In this document: in pieces, positions 37,101 to 52,100 of the stretch
How the letters are laid out: every line of letters starts with the position of its first letter
Numbering within the stretch: position 1 is the first letter of the stretch
Assembly (NCBI GenBank): GCA_019155185.1
Contig: CM032797.1
Coordinates: forward strand, 9,286,881-9,350,880
DNA: 64,000 nucleotides
Direction of reading: 5' to 3'
Source of the DNA: Beaufortia kweichowensis
Taxonomy: Eukaryota > Chordata > Actinopteri > Cypriniformes > Gastromyzontidae
The notes under the pieces: model-generated
Database searches by the model: none
What the model was told of the DNA's origin: nothing
The model's input: only the letters and a program-made list of their open reading frames with translations
Program-made: the position numbers and the translations under genes

Positions 37101-40100
37101 AAATTTGATTCCACATCGCCTCTCCTGCCTCCTGTCTGACATTGTAGTTTCGCAATAAGAACTGTGGTTAGTTCATGTGATGCATTCGTCTTCCATCGTT
37201 GAGAGCTTATGGAAGTGGATGTAATGTCTGGGACAACGTCACGGTCACACAGTGTGACTGTGCGCTGGCGAGAGAAAGTAAATGTGTCTGGATGCATCAG
37301 GAATAGGAGAGAGTTACGAGGGTGGAATACTGTATGCGCTCATTGAACTAGATGAACTGAGGTGACCTTGAACTGGAGTTTTACCAACCGTTTTGCATGT
37401 CATTCTGAAGGATTACATCATTAGATAATGAAGCTTCTTGTTAAAAATGTGAACAGTTTCAAAGTATGAAATTGATTGTTTCAGTCTGATCGTAAAATTT
37501 TCTTTTGTGATCCTAATGCACGTCATATGTTTTGCAATGAGGCTGTTAATGAAGCAGTTTGATTGCAAAGGCAAGTTTTATTGCAAATAACAAAGAAGAC
37601 AGAAACATTGTGACAGAAACTAAAACAAAGCAAAATTAAAAAGAACTTCATCTAAAATGTATAATCAGCAAATAAATATATTTTTATATTAGTCAAAATG
37701 TGCTATTTATAACAGTGATGTACAAGAGGTAATGTAATATTACCTATGATATGCATGGTGTAATGTTTATTGTACATGATTTTCTTGAATAATGGGGATC
37801 TTGTAGACAGTTTTAACTATATATAAACAACAATAAATGAAGCACAGTGCTGCAACTAATCTCACATTCTTTTACAACTTAAAGGCAAAAAATGCATGTT
37901 TTATTTTAAGGGTCATATGGCCATTAGACACGCATACGGCTTATATAAGCCATAATAAGTGAAGCTTATTGACAACACCTGCAAATAAGTTCACTTAGTT
38001 TTGACATTTATTATGACTAGTTGTGTGTAACCACAGTACTCAATGTGCCCGATATTGTATAAAGACTGTAAAGTCATTTAATCTAATATTATAGCCCATC
38101 ACACCATGTATAGCTTCTGTAATTAAAAATATGTGCTGAATAACAGAAAGAGCTGAAAGACATATGCTTATATTTTCTCTCTATTATAGCAGTCACAGAT
38201 GTAGATCAAACAGAATTGTTATCTGTCTAGATAGCAAACCACCCTCTAATTACTTCGTATTGAGCTAAGCTGATGTCACTGACACTGGGCAGATTGTCTG
38301 TTCCTGCAGGAGATGTAAGTGATTTATGTGATAAGTAGGGGTGGGTACCGAAACCCGGTATTAAACTAGCCCCGGTGCTAAATTATGAAAGACCGACGTA
38401 TCGATAAGCTCTGGCGCTATCGGTTCTGCTTTCGGTACTGGAGAAATTAAGAAAATACATGTCCTGTTTATCAATGCTAAATAAACGTTGTCTTGCGCAT
38501 TTTAACTGTCCAACCATTTCTAATTTACGATAATAGCCTATTTAGAAATTAGACATTTACCTGCATTTTTATCCATCATGCGCGAAATGTCCCTGTCTGT
38601 CCCTGAGTGCACGCACACAACATGAAAGCTCGCGCTTAATAGTGACGATGGCAGAGAGAACCAAACGGTCGAAAGTATGTTTACATTTCACTCGAGTGGA
38701 TGCAGACAATGATCATTACAACACGTGCAACAAGATTTTAGCTTGTAAGGGCGAAAACACAAGCAATCCGTCAAAACATCTTTCAAAAGTTCATCATGTG
38801 CGGACAGAGAATTGCAAAGTTTTCGACTCTCCTCAGGTAAATATACTAGCAGTCTTCCCAAATAACAACGACATAAGCATCCTATAAGGTCTCTCTAAAT
38901 TAGTATTTAATAATTTAATAAATACATCACGTTCAGTTAAATTATGAATAACCTATGTATTTTTTCTGCAGTAAGCTAAATAAATCATAGACATTAAAAA
39001 TGCCTTTACAGTACTGCATCTACAAATAGATGAATAAGAATAAACTATGCTTATTAAGAAATGATAAAGTAGAAATGACCTAATAATGAATTTGTAGTGA
39101 TGAAATACATACACTTAAATTTTGTAGTGTACATTGCAAGTAGTTCCAAACATGTATAACTTTTAAGCCCAGTTCTTTTGTAGCCTACCTGCATGACCCA
39201 ACTGTGTTGCTTTAAAGCACTGGACATTCTTTTACAAAAGAAATTATTTATTTGATTTATTTTGTTTGTATAATATATATTTGCTCAAACATTGCTGTTT
39301 GTTAGGCTATAGATAATTATTTTATTTTACATTTAAAAAATAAAGTGTTAATTCTGTTCTCAATTTGTTTTTGTTTTTTAATTAAAAACACAGCAAAAAG
39401 TACCGATAAGAGTACCGTTAAAGTACCGGATAGATAAGTGGTATCAATGAGAGTAGTAATATCGTTAAAACCTTAACGATACCCATCCCTAGTGATAAGG
39501 TCCACAGCATCGGATCAAAGCTGTATATGTCTGTAAAAATTTGTTGGTCCATATATTGAACCAAAGGGAGCAATTTTATAGATAATCAGAGTAAAATAAA
39601 AGAAGCTTTTAGTGTAGATGGAGCCATAAATCAAGTGTGTGGCCTGTATATATGATGACAATAGATAATTGGTGTGGTTCACCATCAGTATGTGTGTTTA
39701 GTGCTCAAAGTGAAAGCGTATTCTCAAGAGCATTGTGTTTTTTCTGAAGAACACACAGTATGTGCATGCGTTCACACTTTCCCTGCATTTTTCTACCCTG
39801 TTGAGTTGTTTTTCCAATCCTGTAATTGTTTCCAGTAGTGCTTGGAGCAGTTTAGATTGCATAAGATGAGACTCTCTATTTACCCGAATCTTTTTCCTTC
39901 TAGAAATTGGTGCAGACGCTAGTAGCAATGTGTCCGAGCAAGAATCCAGAACCGTACAGCACAGCACTGAAAATGAAAGAACTTCAGGTACTTCATCTAA
40001 TAATTTTTGTTACGGCTTTGAAGTTACATTTTTGATATGCTGACAATAATGATTTTTTATATGCTGACAAGGATTAATTTGGTAGAGCTAATACACCCTT

Positions 40101-43100
40101 TTTATTTGTTTCCCGGGCAATTTGCAGAGCATTTGTTATTGTTCTTAAATAATACATTGGGCTTATTAAAATGAAAATTCATCACATACAATGTACATTT
40201 TGATATAATTTTTAAAAGTTAAAACTATTTTGGTAGTTATGACATGCTTCAATGTGTCATAAATGAATAAGTGAATGAATCCGAACGCATTTAGATGATA
40301 TGAGCAATTGCATTTGATTCGATGTGCCACATTAAAAACTAGTGTAAAATCCTAAACGCACACCTGTGATTCCACATTCAATATAATGTTGCTATACTAT
40401 GTTATATTATATGTTATCATCTTGCTGTTGCCAGTAATTTTACCAAAGTTCACAGCGTCATGCAATATGTAAAATCACTTGGCCGTCTGGAATATTTTCT
40501 TGCTTTGTTTGTATGCTTGTATCTTTCTGTGGTAAATGTATATGATCAATAATAATAAATGACTATGATCATTTGAGCAGCGATATGTAAGGCGAAACAA
40601 CTAAAAATATATGCACATATATAATATGAATTAATTGCATGATACAATTTCATTTACTGTACACAATCACTTTATAAATTCAAGTCGAGTTATTTTAAAA
40701 ACTCTGCTGTCATTGTCACTCATCTTACTTTATGCTTTTGCAGTCTCGTCTCCTCAAGAGACAAAACTTCAAGAGGATTCAGAGTCACGTCAGCTGAATT
40801 CCGCTCCAGAGACATCCACAGTCCAGCAGCTCGTGACATCCACTGAAACAGAGAAACCTCCAGAGATGTCAACTAAACTCTCTGAAAACATCTCGCAGCT
40901 GGAGGATGACAGCAAGTCCTGCCAAGAGGAGCAGAAAACCAACCCATCACCCACCAAAGAGCCACCTCCAGCCTCAGCTTCCCAAACGGAAGAACCCATG
41001 GAGGTTACCTTCACGGAAGATGTTTCTACAAAGGCGCATGAAGTTTTCATAGAGCCTGAGGTCACTGCTGCTAAGCCTTCAGCAGTAGTTCAAAAAGATG
41101 AGGGAGAGAAAATGGACGTCGTTGTGCGGAAGCACGACACGATGGCTGAGAGCCACGTGGAGGAGATGGACATCATCTGTGATGAGCGAAGTTTGGCCAA
41201 GCTGAGCTCGCTGGTGGAGGAGAGGACAACGCTAAAGCAGTCTCCATACAGACAACCGGAGGGTTTGCCCTTGATTGGTCAGGTGCTGTCTCATCTCCAG
41301 CCCATGCCTCAGGCCCATGTCGGTCCAGGAGAAGCCATCAGCAATGTGCCTTCATCCACCTTCATACCACTCACGCCAAAAATCGGCATGGGAAAGCCAG
41401 CCATCTCCAAGAGGAAGTTCTCACCAGGAAGGCCCAGAGTAAAGCAGGTCAGCCATGATGAATTATGTTCAGTTTTCTGGGCACAGTTTTTTAAGAGGGA
41501 ATAGGGAATTTACCACATTTAATGATGATATAATTTTCATATGTTACTGAACTATTGATTTACATGGATGTGCGCAGATTGCATTCTCTCAAACTGCACT
41601 TTTCCTTCAGGTTTTAGACGTTTTCCTAAAAACACACTGAATGGATTAATGTGATTCTCCATTGTTTAAAATCCTTGTTCTGGAAAATAAATTTTTGAAG
41701 ATAGCGTAGGCGTCAAATGTGAATTTAAAAGGGATTATCTCAGGTTTGGAGCAGATGACTTCTCACACCGACATGTCATGCTCAGCCATCAAACCATCAT
41801 TCTTGCATCACATCCCGTTTCTGATTATGTTTTTCTGTTACCTGAATACATTCTAATTTTACAAAGGCAGTGTCCAAAAACAACGGCAGCAGACCTAACA
41901 GGCAGTGTTTTGTATGAAGGCATTTTTTAAGGAAACTGGTTTTAGATACGCTTCCAAATTCATGCCAACTTTGAAGAAAATCATGAGACTTCCTAATGAC
42001 TGCAGTGCTTATTTCTTTTTAGAAATTAATCATAAATGAAAAACTGACATTTATAATATAACTTAATGCTTTTAACATTCTGTCAGATCTAATTTTAGTC
42101 TTTCAGCCAACTGCTGAACCATAGTTCTCATAGGATATAGTTGTGTCTGTGCCGCCTTCAGTATTGCCCAGACGAAGGCATCTTAGAAAATATGCAAACC
42201 TTGGGAATTACAATGTGCCTTGTTCTCTTGCTGCCTGCATATATGCTCATTTGCATACTTGCATATTAGACAAAAAGCCGCTGTGTCATTTTTGGCTGCT
42301 GTACGAGCAAGACTTCATTTATATTAGAGTATTAATGAACTTTATAGCCGCAAATGAATTAATAAAAGGAATTAGGGGATTGTAAGTGCCTTGCTCATTT
42401 ACACGAGTTTGTGTACTTGATTCAAGTGTTACTCTACTGACATAATTGCATGCGTATGTAAACGAGTGAGTGGCATGGTAACAAAGCCTGTTCATATTAA
42501 GAATGAAACAAGAAACTAAAACAAGAATTCAACAAAGCAAAACAAGCGAAAAGTCAAACGAAATGTCTGTTGACACCAAGAGCTAAACAAAAAATGGAAA
42601 AAAAATAATGTACTAGACCCCATATTTCAAGACAGTCTCCATATTTCCTTTCAAAAGGATGTTTTTTATTTGCATGTTTGAGAGAAACATTGTCATATAT
42701 TTGCCTGGAAACGCTTGAACAACATTTCAGAAATGTCATTTTTCGTCTCAGTTCATCCGCTCGGCTCTAATGTTTCACATTCTCTGTTAACCATGTCTGT
42801 TTGTACATGCATGTATCTGTTTGTGTTTCTTTTGCTGGCTGTTTAAGTTGATGCATGTTCTCGCCCACATTTCCTCCTCTCTCTCTAACCCACCCCATCT
42901 TCAGGGAGCATGGAGCACCTCCCGCAGACTGAGCTCCCCCTCATGGTCCCCTGACCAGACTGAGGGCTGGGACGGGCAAAAGAGCTGGCAGCCCCACAGC
43001 ACGGCTGCTTGGATAATTCGTGTGGTAAATACAGCATAATATTTCACAGCCCTGCTATGGGTGTTCAGCTAATAACATGTCTTTACTAGACGCCGGAAGA

Positions 43101-46100
43101 AACTAGTTCACCTCCATTCGGTTCCTCAGTTCCTGGATAGCAGACGTTTGGTGTTAAGATACAGACTTAAGTTTACTGTAACAGTATATGTTCCAAAACT
43201 GGCATATTGTATGTGTTTCAAATAAATATTGTGTAAATAAATATATGTTTGCTAGGCTGTCATTAGAGGATTTCGCAAGTAAATATTTGCTAGCATTTTA
43301 TTATCTATAGGAAGAGGGGAAGAAAAGCCAAAAAATACCAGTGAGTTTTTATAGAAAGAATAGCATAGTAATGTAGTGAAAATGTCAACTTTGATTTAAC
43401 AAATTTCATGTCCGAAACAACCACAGCACGTTACGATTGTCACTAACACGGCCTGTGGCTTCGTAAACCATTCTAACCTTTTATTTTCAGCATGTGTACA
43501 CCAAAGTGATTCCTTTGACATGACTTGACTTGGCTAATGAATGAAAATGAGTTATGAATGTCTTTACATTGAGTGGTAGCCCACGGGTAGGAGCAGATGT
43601 GCTGCATGTCGAGGGGTCAGGGGGGCACTCGACGGCCATGTTGGCTCCGGTAGGGGTCTTACTGGCTACAGGTCCATCTGTTTCAGAGCTGCCAAAGACA
43701 TGCGGATAATCCATCCGGGCATGAAGCCAGACCAGGACCCATTGCATTATCATGTCTTGACTCAACGAGCATGTGTGTAAATGGTGTTTAAAACAGTGTG
43801 GATGTTGAGGTAGTGATGAAAGCAGAGAAGGGCTGAAGTATTTAAAGGGATGTTTTTTGCTCATGTTGGTCACTACCTGTATGTGCAACAGAAGTTTTGA
43901 AATATTTTCTTAATGTAAGAAAAGTAAATGTTGATTGACAAAAATATCAAAGTATCGAAAATAGTTTTTATTATAGCTATGTATTTAAATAATTAAATTT
44001 ATTTGGTTGCTATATATGAAGAACTGACTGAAATTTAAAGGATTTAAAGTTCATCCAAAATAAATATTTGGTCATCATTTATTCACTCTTATGTCATTCA
44101 AAACCTGTATATGACTCTTCTTCACAAAAGAAGATTTTTTGAGAAATGTCTTTTGTGCCTATATAATGGTCAGTGGGGTTACCAGTATTCTTTAAAAAAA
44201 ATCTTCATTTGTATTCTGCAAAAGAAAAAAGTCATACAGGTTCATTATTGAGTTTAAAACAGCAGCCAGTACCTTTCTTAATATTTTTTCTTTTATGTTC
44301 CACAAAAATCAAACAAGAGGATGAAAAAAATAATTTTAAAAAGCTGGATAAACTATTCTTTAAATAAGGTAACCAGGTACATTCTGCGGTATTACTATAC
44401 AATGCTGTCACTTTACCATGGTACCGTCACAGCACTTTTATGTAATGTAAGGTAGAGTAAAACAGAGCAAGATAAAAGGACCCATTAAAAAACAATAAAG
44501 TCTTGAGTGGCGGAGGCAGAAGTTGAAAAGAGGAATGAAATTATGGTACGACGAGAGGAACGGTAGAGGAGGGGAGGTAGTGAGAGAGTGTAATTCTTGG
44601 TAAGGGTTTTCATTGTGACAGGCAGAATGGCGGCCCCTGAGGAAAGGAAACGCGCTGACAGCGTAATAGAACTGAAATCACTAGAATAACACGGCCGAGG
44701 CCTCTCAACAGCCTGATAGCCGTGTTGGCAGCTCCCTCAGATGCCATCTCACACTGCGTGTCACAGTCTCTTCGAAATTGGTGTCATTATCAGGAATGTT
44801 GCTCCACTATGACAGCTAGTTAAATTGAGGGAGAGTCGTGTTTGGTTTGGTTATTTGATCACAGTGCGGTAAAATTGAGCCGGTGGGCCGTTCATTAAAT
44901 GTAAACAAAGAGAAAGGGAAACTTTGGAGGTGACGAAAATTGCTTCGGTTGTGTCAATGCAATGTATTAAGTTGTCAGGGGTCTTTGACAGAGGATCTTT
45001 GAAGTAGTGGTATGTTAGTATTGTTTTTTTTACCAACTTTGACATGGCAGGAAATGCAGTTGAGGACTATACTATTCAGAGCATTATGATGTCATTTTCG
45101 TTTGCATTTGATAACGTGTCAGTCATGTCCGTCAGTGTCATTTCTCCAAAGGAGCTGAAAAATCAAGCTTTTCAGAACAAGCCGCTGACTATTTGATATG
45201 ATTTAGCAATACAATATTATTACTGATAACTGTTTGAAGGAGGTTTATTGGTCGTCCATTGGTGCCTTAAACGGCTAGTTCACCCATAAATGAAATTTCT
45301 TTCGTCATTTACTCACCCTTATGTCAAACCTGCATTCTTCTTTAGAATACAAAATAAAGATATTTTGAGGAACGTTGGTAACCAAACAACATTGGTCCCC
45401 ATTCAATTCCACTGTATAGACACAAAACCACTGAGACATTTCTCAATTTTTAGAACTAAATTTTTTTTCTAAATTTTTAGACTTTTTCCACAGTCATATA
45501 CAGGTTTGGAATGACATGATGGTGAATAAATGATGACAGATTTTTTCATTTAGGGTGAACTTTCTCTTTAAATTCTGAGCCCATGTGAAAATTGTAAGGT
45601 TTTAAATTGACCCTAATTATATCTCTGTCATGTCAACAGGGCCGAGGTTCTGGCTTTCCCGGCAGGAGACGACCCAGGGGTTCTGGTGTCACAGGCAGGG
45701 GAGGCCGTGGCCGTGCCAGAATGAAAAATGGAGTCCCTCCGATCCAAACACCTGGGGTATGTGACATCATCTGTCAGCTACTTTAATATTAATTTTAATC
45801 TGACGAAATGTGAAGAATATAAACAGAAATTTGTTTGATTTGTTTATTTGATGATTGTCCACAGGTAAACATGGAAATGATGTGCACATTCAAGGAAGAG
45901 GATGAAAACGCAATGCACAATACCGTGGTGATTTTCTCCAGTACAGACACATTCACACTGAAACAGGTACATGTTTTTGAACTGTCAGTGTGCTTAGCTT
46001 TTTTTGTTGTTGTTCTGTTAATAAAATTATGCTGAACTATGCCGAACTTACCTTCTGTTGACCCCATTTATCATTGTTTTCACCTTATCTATCTCTGTTT

Positions 46101-49100
46101 GCCTTTCTTTAGGACATGTGTGTGGTTTGTGGGAGTTTTGGACAGGGTGTTGAGGGTCGACTCTTGGCTTGTGCTCAGTGTGGACAATGTTACCACCCTT
46201 TCTGTGTTAACATTAAGGTGAGCAAAGCTTAATCCCACACAAGAACTTGACTGTTTGATATACTGTTAATGCTGTTTGAGGTGATGATGACAGTAGAACA
46301 GCTACTGCTACTACAACAAAAAATGAAAATGTAGTTTGTAGATTGTAAATGTAATTGCACGTGTTTGGTTTGTCAGATCACTAAGGTGGTGTTGAGTAAA
46401 GGTTGGCGGTGTCTGGAGTGCACCGTGTGCGAGGCGTGCGGTCAGGCGAGCGACCCCGGACGCCTGCTGCTCTGCGACGATTGTGACATCAGCTATCACA
46501 CCTACTGCCTGGACCCGCCCCTGCAGAATGTGCCCAATGGGAGCTGGAAATGCAAATGGTATGCCACATCACATCAAACTAAACATCTGTTTGAACTGCA
46601 TTACAATTTGTGATGTGAGAATGTGAAAATTTAAGAGATTGTTACATGTACACATTATTGAAAAAGTTTTGTGAAAAAGGTGTAAAAAGGATTTACTTCC
46701 AGTACACAAACAATAGAGGTATTTTAGGTTTTAAACAGTGCTTTTCAAAACTGTATTTTTTTACTCACTTTTTTGTTGTGTTCCTTTCAGAAAATTGTAT
46801 TTATTTTTTACTTGTCATTTATTCATGTGAGCAGTTATAAGGCCGACTAAATTCTGTGGAGCTCGTGTGCCGTGTGATTAATGTCATTGTGCCACTCCGG
46901 CGTCCCACAGGTGTGTGTCCTGTACCCAGTGTGGCGCCACGTCTGCAGGTCTGAGGTGCGAGTGGCAGAATAATTACACTCAGTGTGCTCCTTGCGCCAG
47001 TCTGGCATCATGCCCGCTGTGCCAGCAGGACTATAGAGAGGAGGAGATCATCCTGCAGTGCAGACAGTGTGACAGGTGAGCCGTCCTCCAGCTCTGACCT
47101 AACTGCTTGCTTTTTTACATCATTGCTACAAATGATGAGGCTGTTTTTTATTCCATTGCTTTATCATGTGCAGGTGGATGCATGCCTCGTGTCATGGCGT
47201 CCACTCAGAGGAGGAAGTGGAGAAGATTGCAGACAGCAGCTTTGACTGCAGTCTGTGTCAAGGCCACACACCCCTCTCTCCTGGTAAATGCAGTCAGCAG
47301 TCACAGAATCACTGGTTTTAGATAATAGCCATCTGTTTAATGTTCACAAATCTGTGGTTGAAATTGTGTATTTGTGTTTCAATTACAGTGTGTGTAACGC
47401 CAGTCAAACCTGTTGTGGATTTAATGGAGCCTGTGCTTATGCCACAGAGAATCCCAAGAGCAAGAGATTCTGGTACAGGTTCTGTCATTTATTTACAATA
47501 ACATTACATTACATCAATAACACCTTGATTTAGTTGTTTATGACCATAAATGACCGTAAATGTTTATGTATAAAACTAATTTATTTACAAATTATAGTAA
47601 CTTTCACACTGTTCCCATGGTTATGGAAAACCTGAACATTTTAAAATTGTGTTGTCCTCGAGAAGTAATAGAAATTAATAGGAAATATCAATATACATTT
47701 ACTAGACTTTGCAAAAGCCATAGTGATATTCAATTGTTGAGTGAATTATTGTTTTGAATCGGTTCTCAATGAATCAGTTGAATCGGTTCCCAAAAGCATC
47801 TGAATAATTCATAACCAAAAAAGATCTTAAATGATTTTTGAAAAAAATTCTTATCAGTGAACTTAATTTATGTAAATTTGTTGGCTGAAAAATGTGGGAA
47901 CTCTGGTTTCAGTAATGCTTAATGATACATAACAAACATGACATAATTATAATGTTTAGAATGTTTAGCAATATTTATAATGTAACATTGATGTGTCTTT
48001 AACTACTGATTAAATCATTTTTAAAACTGTTGCATGAACTGTGTTAAAATCAAATTGAACAAATTGGTAGAAGCCTCAAGGGGTTAGCAAAGCTGTATGT
48101 AAAAGTGTCAAGTTTTAGGTGCTTTTGATGCATTCATATTATATATTCAGTGTCTATTCAAACAAACAATATATATGATTTGTAGCTTATCCAAATACAA
48201 ATACATACAAATACCTCCCAATGATATCTGGTTGTCTAATGGGATTTCTTTATGTTTGGACTCCACAGATCTTTCAAGGACATACACCCAGGATGGTGTT
48301 TGTCTCACAGAGTCGGGTTTGTCTCAACTTCAGAGTCTTGCCAACGCAGCTTCTCGGCGGAGACGATCGAAACCCAAACTCAAGCTGAAGATCATCAACC
48401 AGAACAGTGTGGCTGTGCTGCAGACACCTCCAGATCCTCAGACTGAAGCCTCCAGAGATGGGGACGTCGAGGAAATCAAAAGTAACATCTGTTACATACC
48501 TCTAATTTAATTTTTTAACCCATACATTTTAGAAAAATAAAGATGATCTGTCAGATGCATGTCAGTGATGCTATTGCTAGAAACCCAAGGGGTCTCATGT
48601 GTAAAAACATATAAATATGTCTCATTCAACTGTTTCTTTGTCTTTGCTCACGTCTTACTGTATGTGTTTAGCAGCAGAAGGGGAGATGGTTGATGGTGAT
48701 GTGAAATCAGACTCTAGTCCTGAAAGAGAAGCCACAGCAGAAGATGACTCTAAAGACACAGATCCCTCCAAGAAGAGGAAGAGGAAGCCGTACCGCCCAG
48801 GTAAGAGTCAGGACGCTCAAGTGGAAAATAAAATAACACGGATGCCTTTATACATGTTTTTATCGTGCATACTTGTCTATAGTTCACCATTGCCAGTATT
48901 ACAGCAGTGGTGTGCAATTTTACATGATGAAAGCAAACATTTTGTAACAATGCATAAAAGCAATAAAAGCAAACATTTTATTAATAATTGAAGGCAGTCA
49001 AATGGCATTTTGTTTAGTCTACATGTATACAAGACCCTAAGATGTCTTCTTTTCAATTACACCTGTGCAAGATTGAATTTTATGCATAATTGGATGAACT

Positions 49101-52100
49101 GAACTTTTCCTTTTAAATTTGAATTGTTTGTTTCTGTTACATCTTTTCAGATTTTGCCATGTTATTATATCAGATAGATCTTATTAACAGCGCGTTGGCA
49201 GTCTATTCCAAATTAATATGAAAAATACTGTTTATTTATATTAATTATATTTGATATCTATATCCACCAATACAGATGTGCTATAATTCAAATCACTATG
49301 GTTTACCTGATTAGCCAATACAAAAATGAACAAGATGCTATATTTGATCCCAACAGATAATAATAAATGTACAAAGATGTATTTGATTTATACATACTGA
49401 GTGATTTGTGCTTTTCTCAGGCATTGGAGGGTTCATGGTCAGACAGAGGAACCGAACAGGCCCCGGCAGAATCAAACTGGCTTTGGGCAGAAAGGACTCG
49501 ACTGGCTCTGAGAATCTGCAAGGCAGAGATGAAGGTGAGCATCATTTAACTCCATTACATAGACTATTTTTAACTCTGGAAGATTTGCTGGTAGTTTTAG
49601 TTTGGATCTTAAAGGCACAGTTCACCCAAAGGGCAATAGTTTTCTTAACATTTACTTACATTTGTGCTCCTCCCTAACCTGTATGACGGATGTTTGGAAG
49701 TATATTAGGGACTGACAGCGTCAGATATATTCAATTACATTGTATGGGGAAATACTTCCAATAAAAACTGTTCAATGAAAGATCTTTCTCAGTTTTTCCA
49801 CAGTTTCTTTGTGGGTGTTTTGCTAACCTAATGAGTGTACAGTTTCTATGTAAAGCATATGTAAACCCCTTATTCTGTCCTGGTAGGCTGGGGTGACCAA
49901 GCGCCTGACACTCCAGTTGATGAAAAACATCATTTGTCTGATTTTCCTGACAATCCTGAAGTCAAAATACGAAAACGCTACAGGAAAAAGAAGACCAAAC
50001 TGGAGGAGGCTTTTCCCACTTACCTACAGGTAGGGTCAAATCTTAGACCACTTTTTATTCCTTTAACACACTGTACAGCTAGAACCTTTCATACAAAAGC
50101 AGGAAGTGACTCAACTCCATTAGATGAACTGAAAGCTCTTCTAACTGAGTGTGACATGTAGACCTAAGAGTAAAGAAGATTTTCTTTTGTTCTTAATGGT
50201 TTGACTTCCTGTTGTTAGTTTTAAATTGATGTTTGAAAGCTGTGACAGTTAAACCTTATGTCATCAGTCTGGTGCAGTCACTTGTTATAAATTAACATAT
50301 ATAAATTAACTGATATAAATTAACTGAGTTGTAAATTAAAAGATAAAAAGCTGCAGGAGTGGGTGGCATGATCAAAGTCTTATATCATGGCATGATTGAG
50401 TTTTATATTATATTAATATAATTCAGTTGTTCTTGCTGAATAATTAACCAAATTGCTTATATATTAAAAGCAGTATAGTTATTTTTTTGCTGGAAATTCA
50501 ATTAAAATGTGGTAATGCATATTTTTGTATAATCCAGTAAATTAAATTTTATTACAGGCCATTTTATTTATAAAAAAATATTAAAAATATTATAAGATTG
50601 TTAACTACAAACAGCTTTACATAACAACCCTTAAGTTAAAAACAAAACACTAAAAAGTAAAACCATGTTCAGAAATATTTAGACCTTTTTTAGAACAACG
50701 AATATACTCACATCTGTGACCCAACATCATTTTCTAGCAGCAAGTTAACATTAGCGTAAGAATGACGTAACTGGACGGTGAAAACTTGAGCTAATGCTAG
50801 CTGAGTCACCAATGAGCCGGTGAGTCACACCAGAAGGTTCTTTGCAGAAGAGCCGCTTGAAATGAATTATTAAAAATGGAGGCTTTTAATGTCATAGTCA
50901 GGCAGGTTCTCGGGAGCTGGAGGATGTCAGGTGATCTGAGCTGAAATGACAGAGCAGGCGAGGCGGTTGGAAGGCATATTACCACAATACAGCAACCATT
51001 ATGCTTTCATGCTCGTCTCTGTTAGTCTACCGAGAATGCCGTACATACTGCGTCATGTGTTTAAACATTGCCTGCGTTAATGCACTTGAGCGGTGTGAGA
51101 CTGAATCATGAGATAATTTGAGGCTCTCCCACAACATGACAGTCAGTGTAGAGCAACTTCATTAAAGAGCCTGAAGAAATGTCTCTCAAACAGTCAGCTC
51201 CGACAAACCCGGTTTCATCAACAACCCCAGAAGATCTCATCTCCAAAGATACTCTCTCAACATTGTGTTCATTAAAAAAAATGAGAGCACTGCAGTGTAA
51301 TTGTACTTAGACTCTGACTCTGTACAATATTTTGTTGGCAAGAAATTGCTCTTATGATGTATAATATTTTTTGCAAACAGGTTATGTAAAGTGCTCAAAC
51401 TGTATCTTTGCTTTCAGGAGGCATTTTTTGGAAAAGACTTGTTGGACAAGAGCAAACAGAGCCGACAGGAAACTACACGCCTGTTGGTGGATGAGCGAGA
51501 GAGAAGGCAGCTCATGGCCAATCAGATGAAGCTTTTGTCAGACTCTTCGCTTAGTGCATCAGCTGCACCGTTGTCGAGTAAAGCAGTGGCTACACGTATG
51601 TTTCTTATAGAAAACACACCCTGTCTGTCTCATAAACCTTTTTGTCTTCTGTTTGTTTGTTTTTTGCATTATTACAGGATTACATTGCCATTTGATGTTC
51701 ATGTCCAGTCAAATTAAAGTCAACATGAAATGAAATTTTATGAAATCATTTGCTCATTTTGTGCATGATTAATCATTGCACATTAACATTTCCTCTTCCT
51801 TCGAAATTAAATTTTGTCTTATTCCATCCAATAGTCAAATAATTATTTAGAGATAGCTTTAGCTGTTGTAAACCCGCTGTGATGGTTAACGCATTGACAC
51901 CATTCTTGACTCCAGTCTAGTCTAGAAAGCCCACTTTACACGATCCGGTCAATTCCCAGTGGATAAAATCAAGTCCCGCCCTACATTTTATTTTTACTTT
52001 GAATATCCTGCTTGACTTAAAAGTACAGGAAATTACTGTAAATGAGTTGTGAATGCTATTTCATGTTGACTTAAGCCATGGTCTGCACAATTTAGACCAG

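Larger units (their letters stand above)
35826..39903 (+). other. kmt2c: kmt2c intron 12 (4.1 kb)
   Basis: Contains the hAT element at 38,336-39,491. Other sequence is AT-rich intron; a GC-richer patch at about 36,830-36,970 is short and unremarkable. Confidence 0.7.
43025..45639 (+). other. kmt2c: kmt2c intron 15 (2.6 kb)
   Basis: Contains two diverged palindromic MITEs (44,043-44,363 and 45,267-45,572) and a GC-richer patch at about 44,500-44,780. Confidence 0.7.

Noticed and set aside
43487..43888. 133-codon minus-strand open frame in intron 15
   Set aside because: Low-complexity His/Ser/Pro content, no homology recognised, no splice or promoter context.
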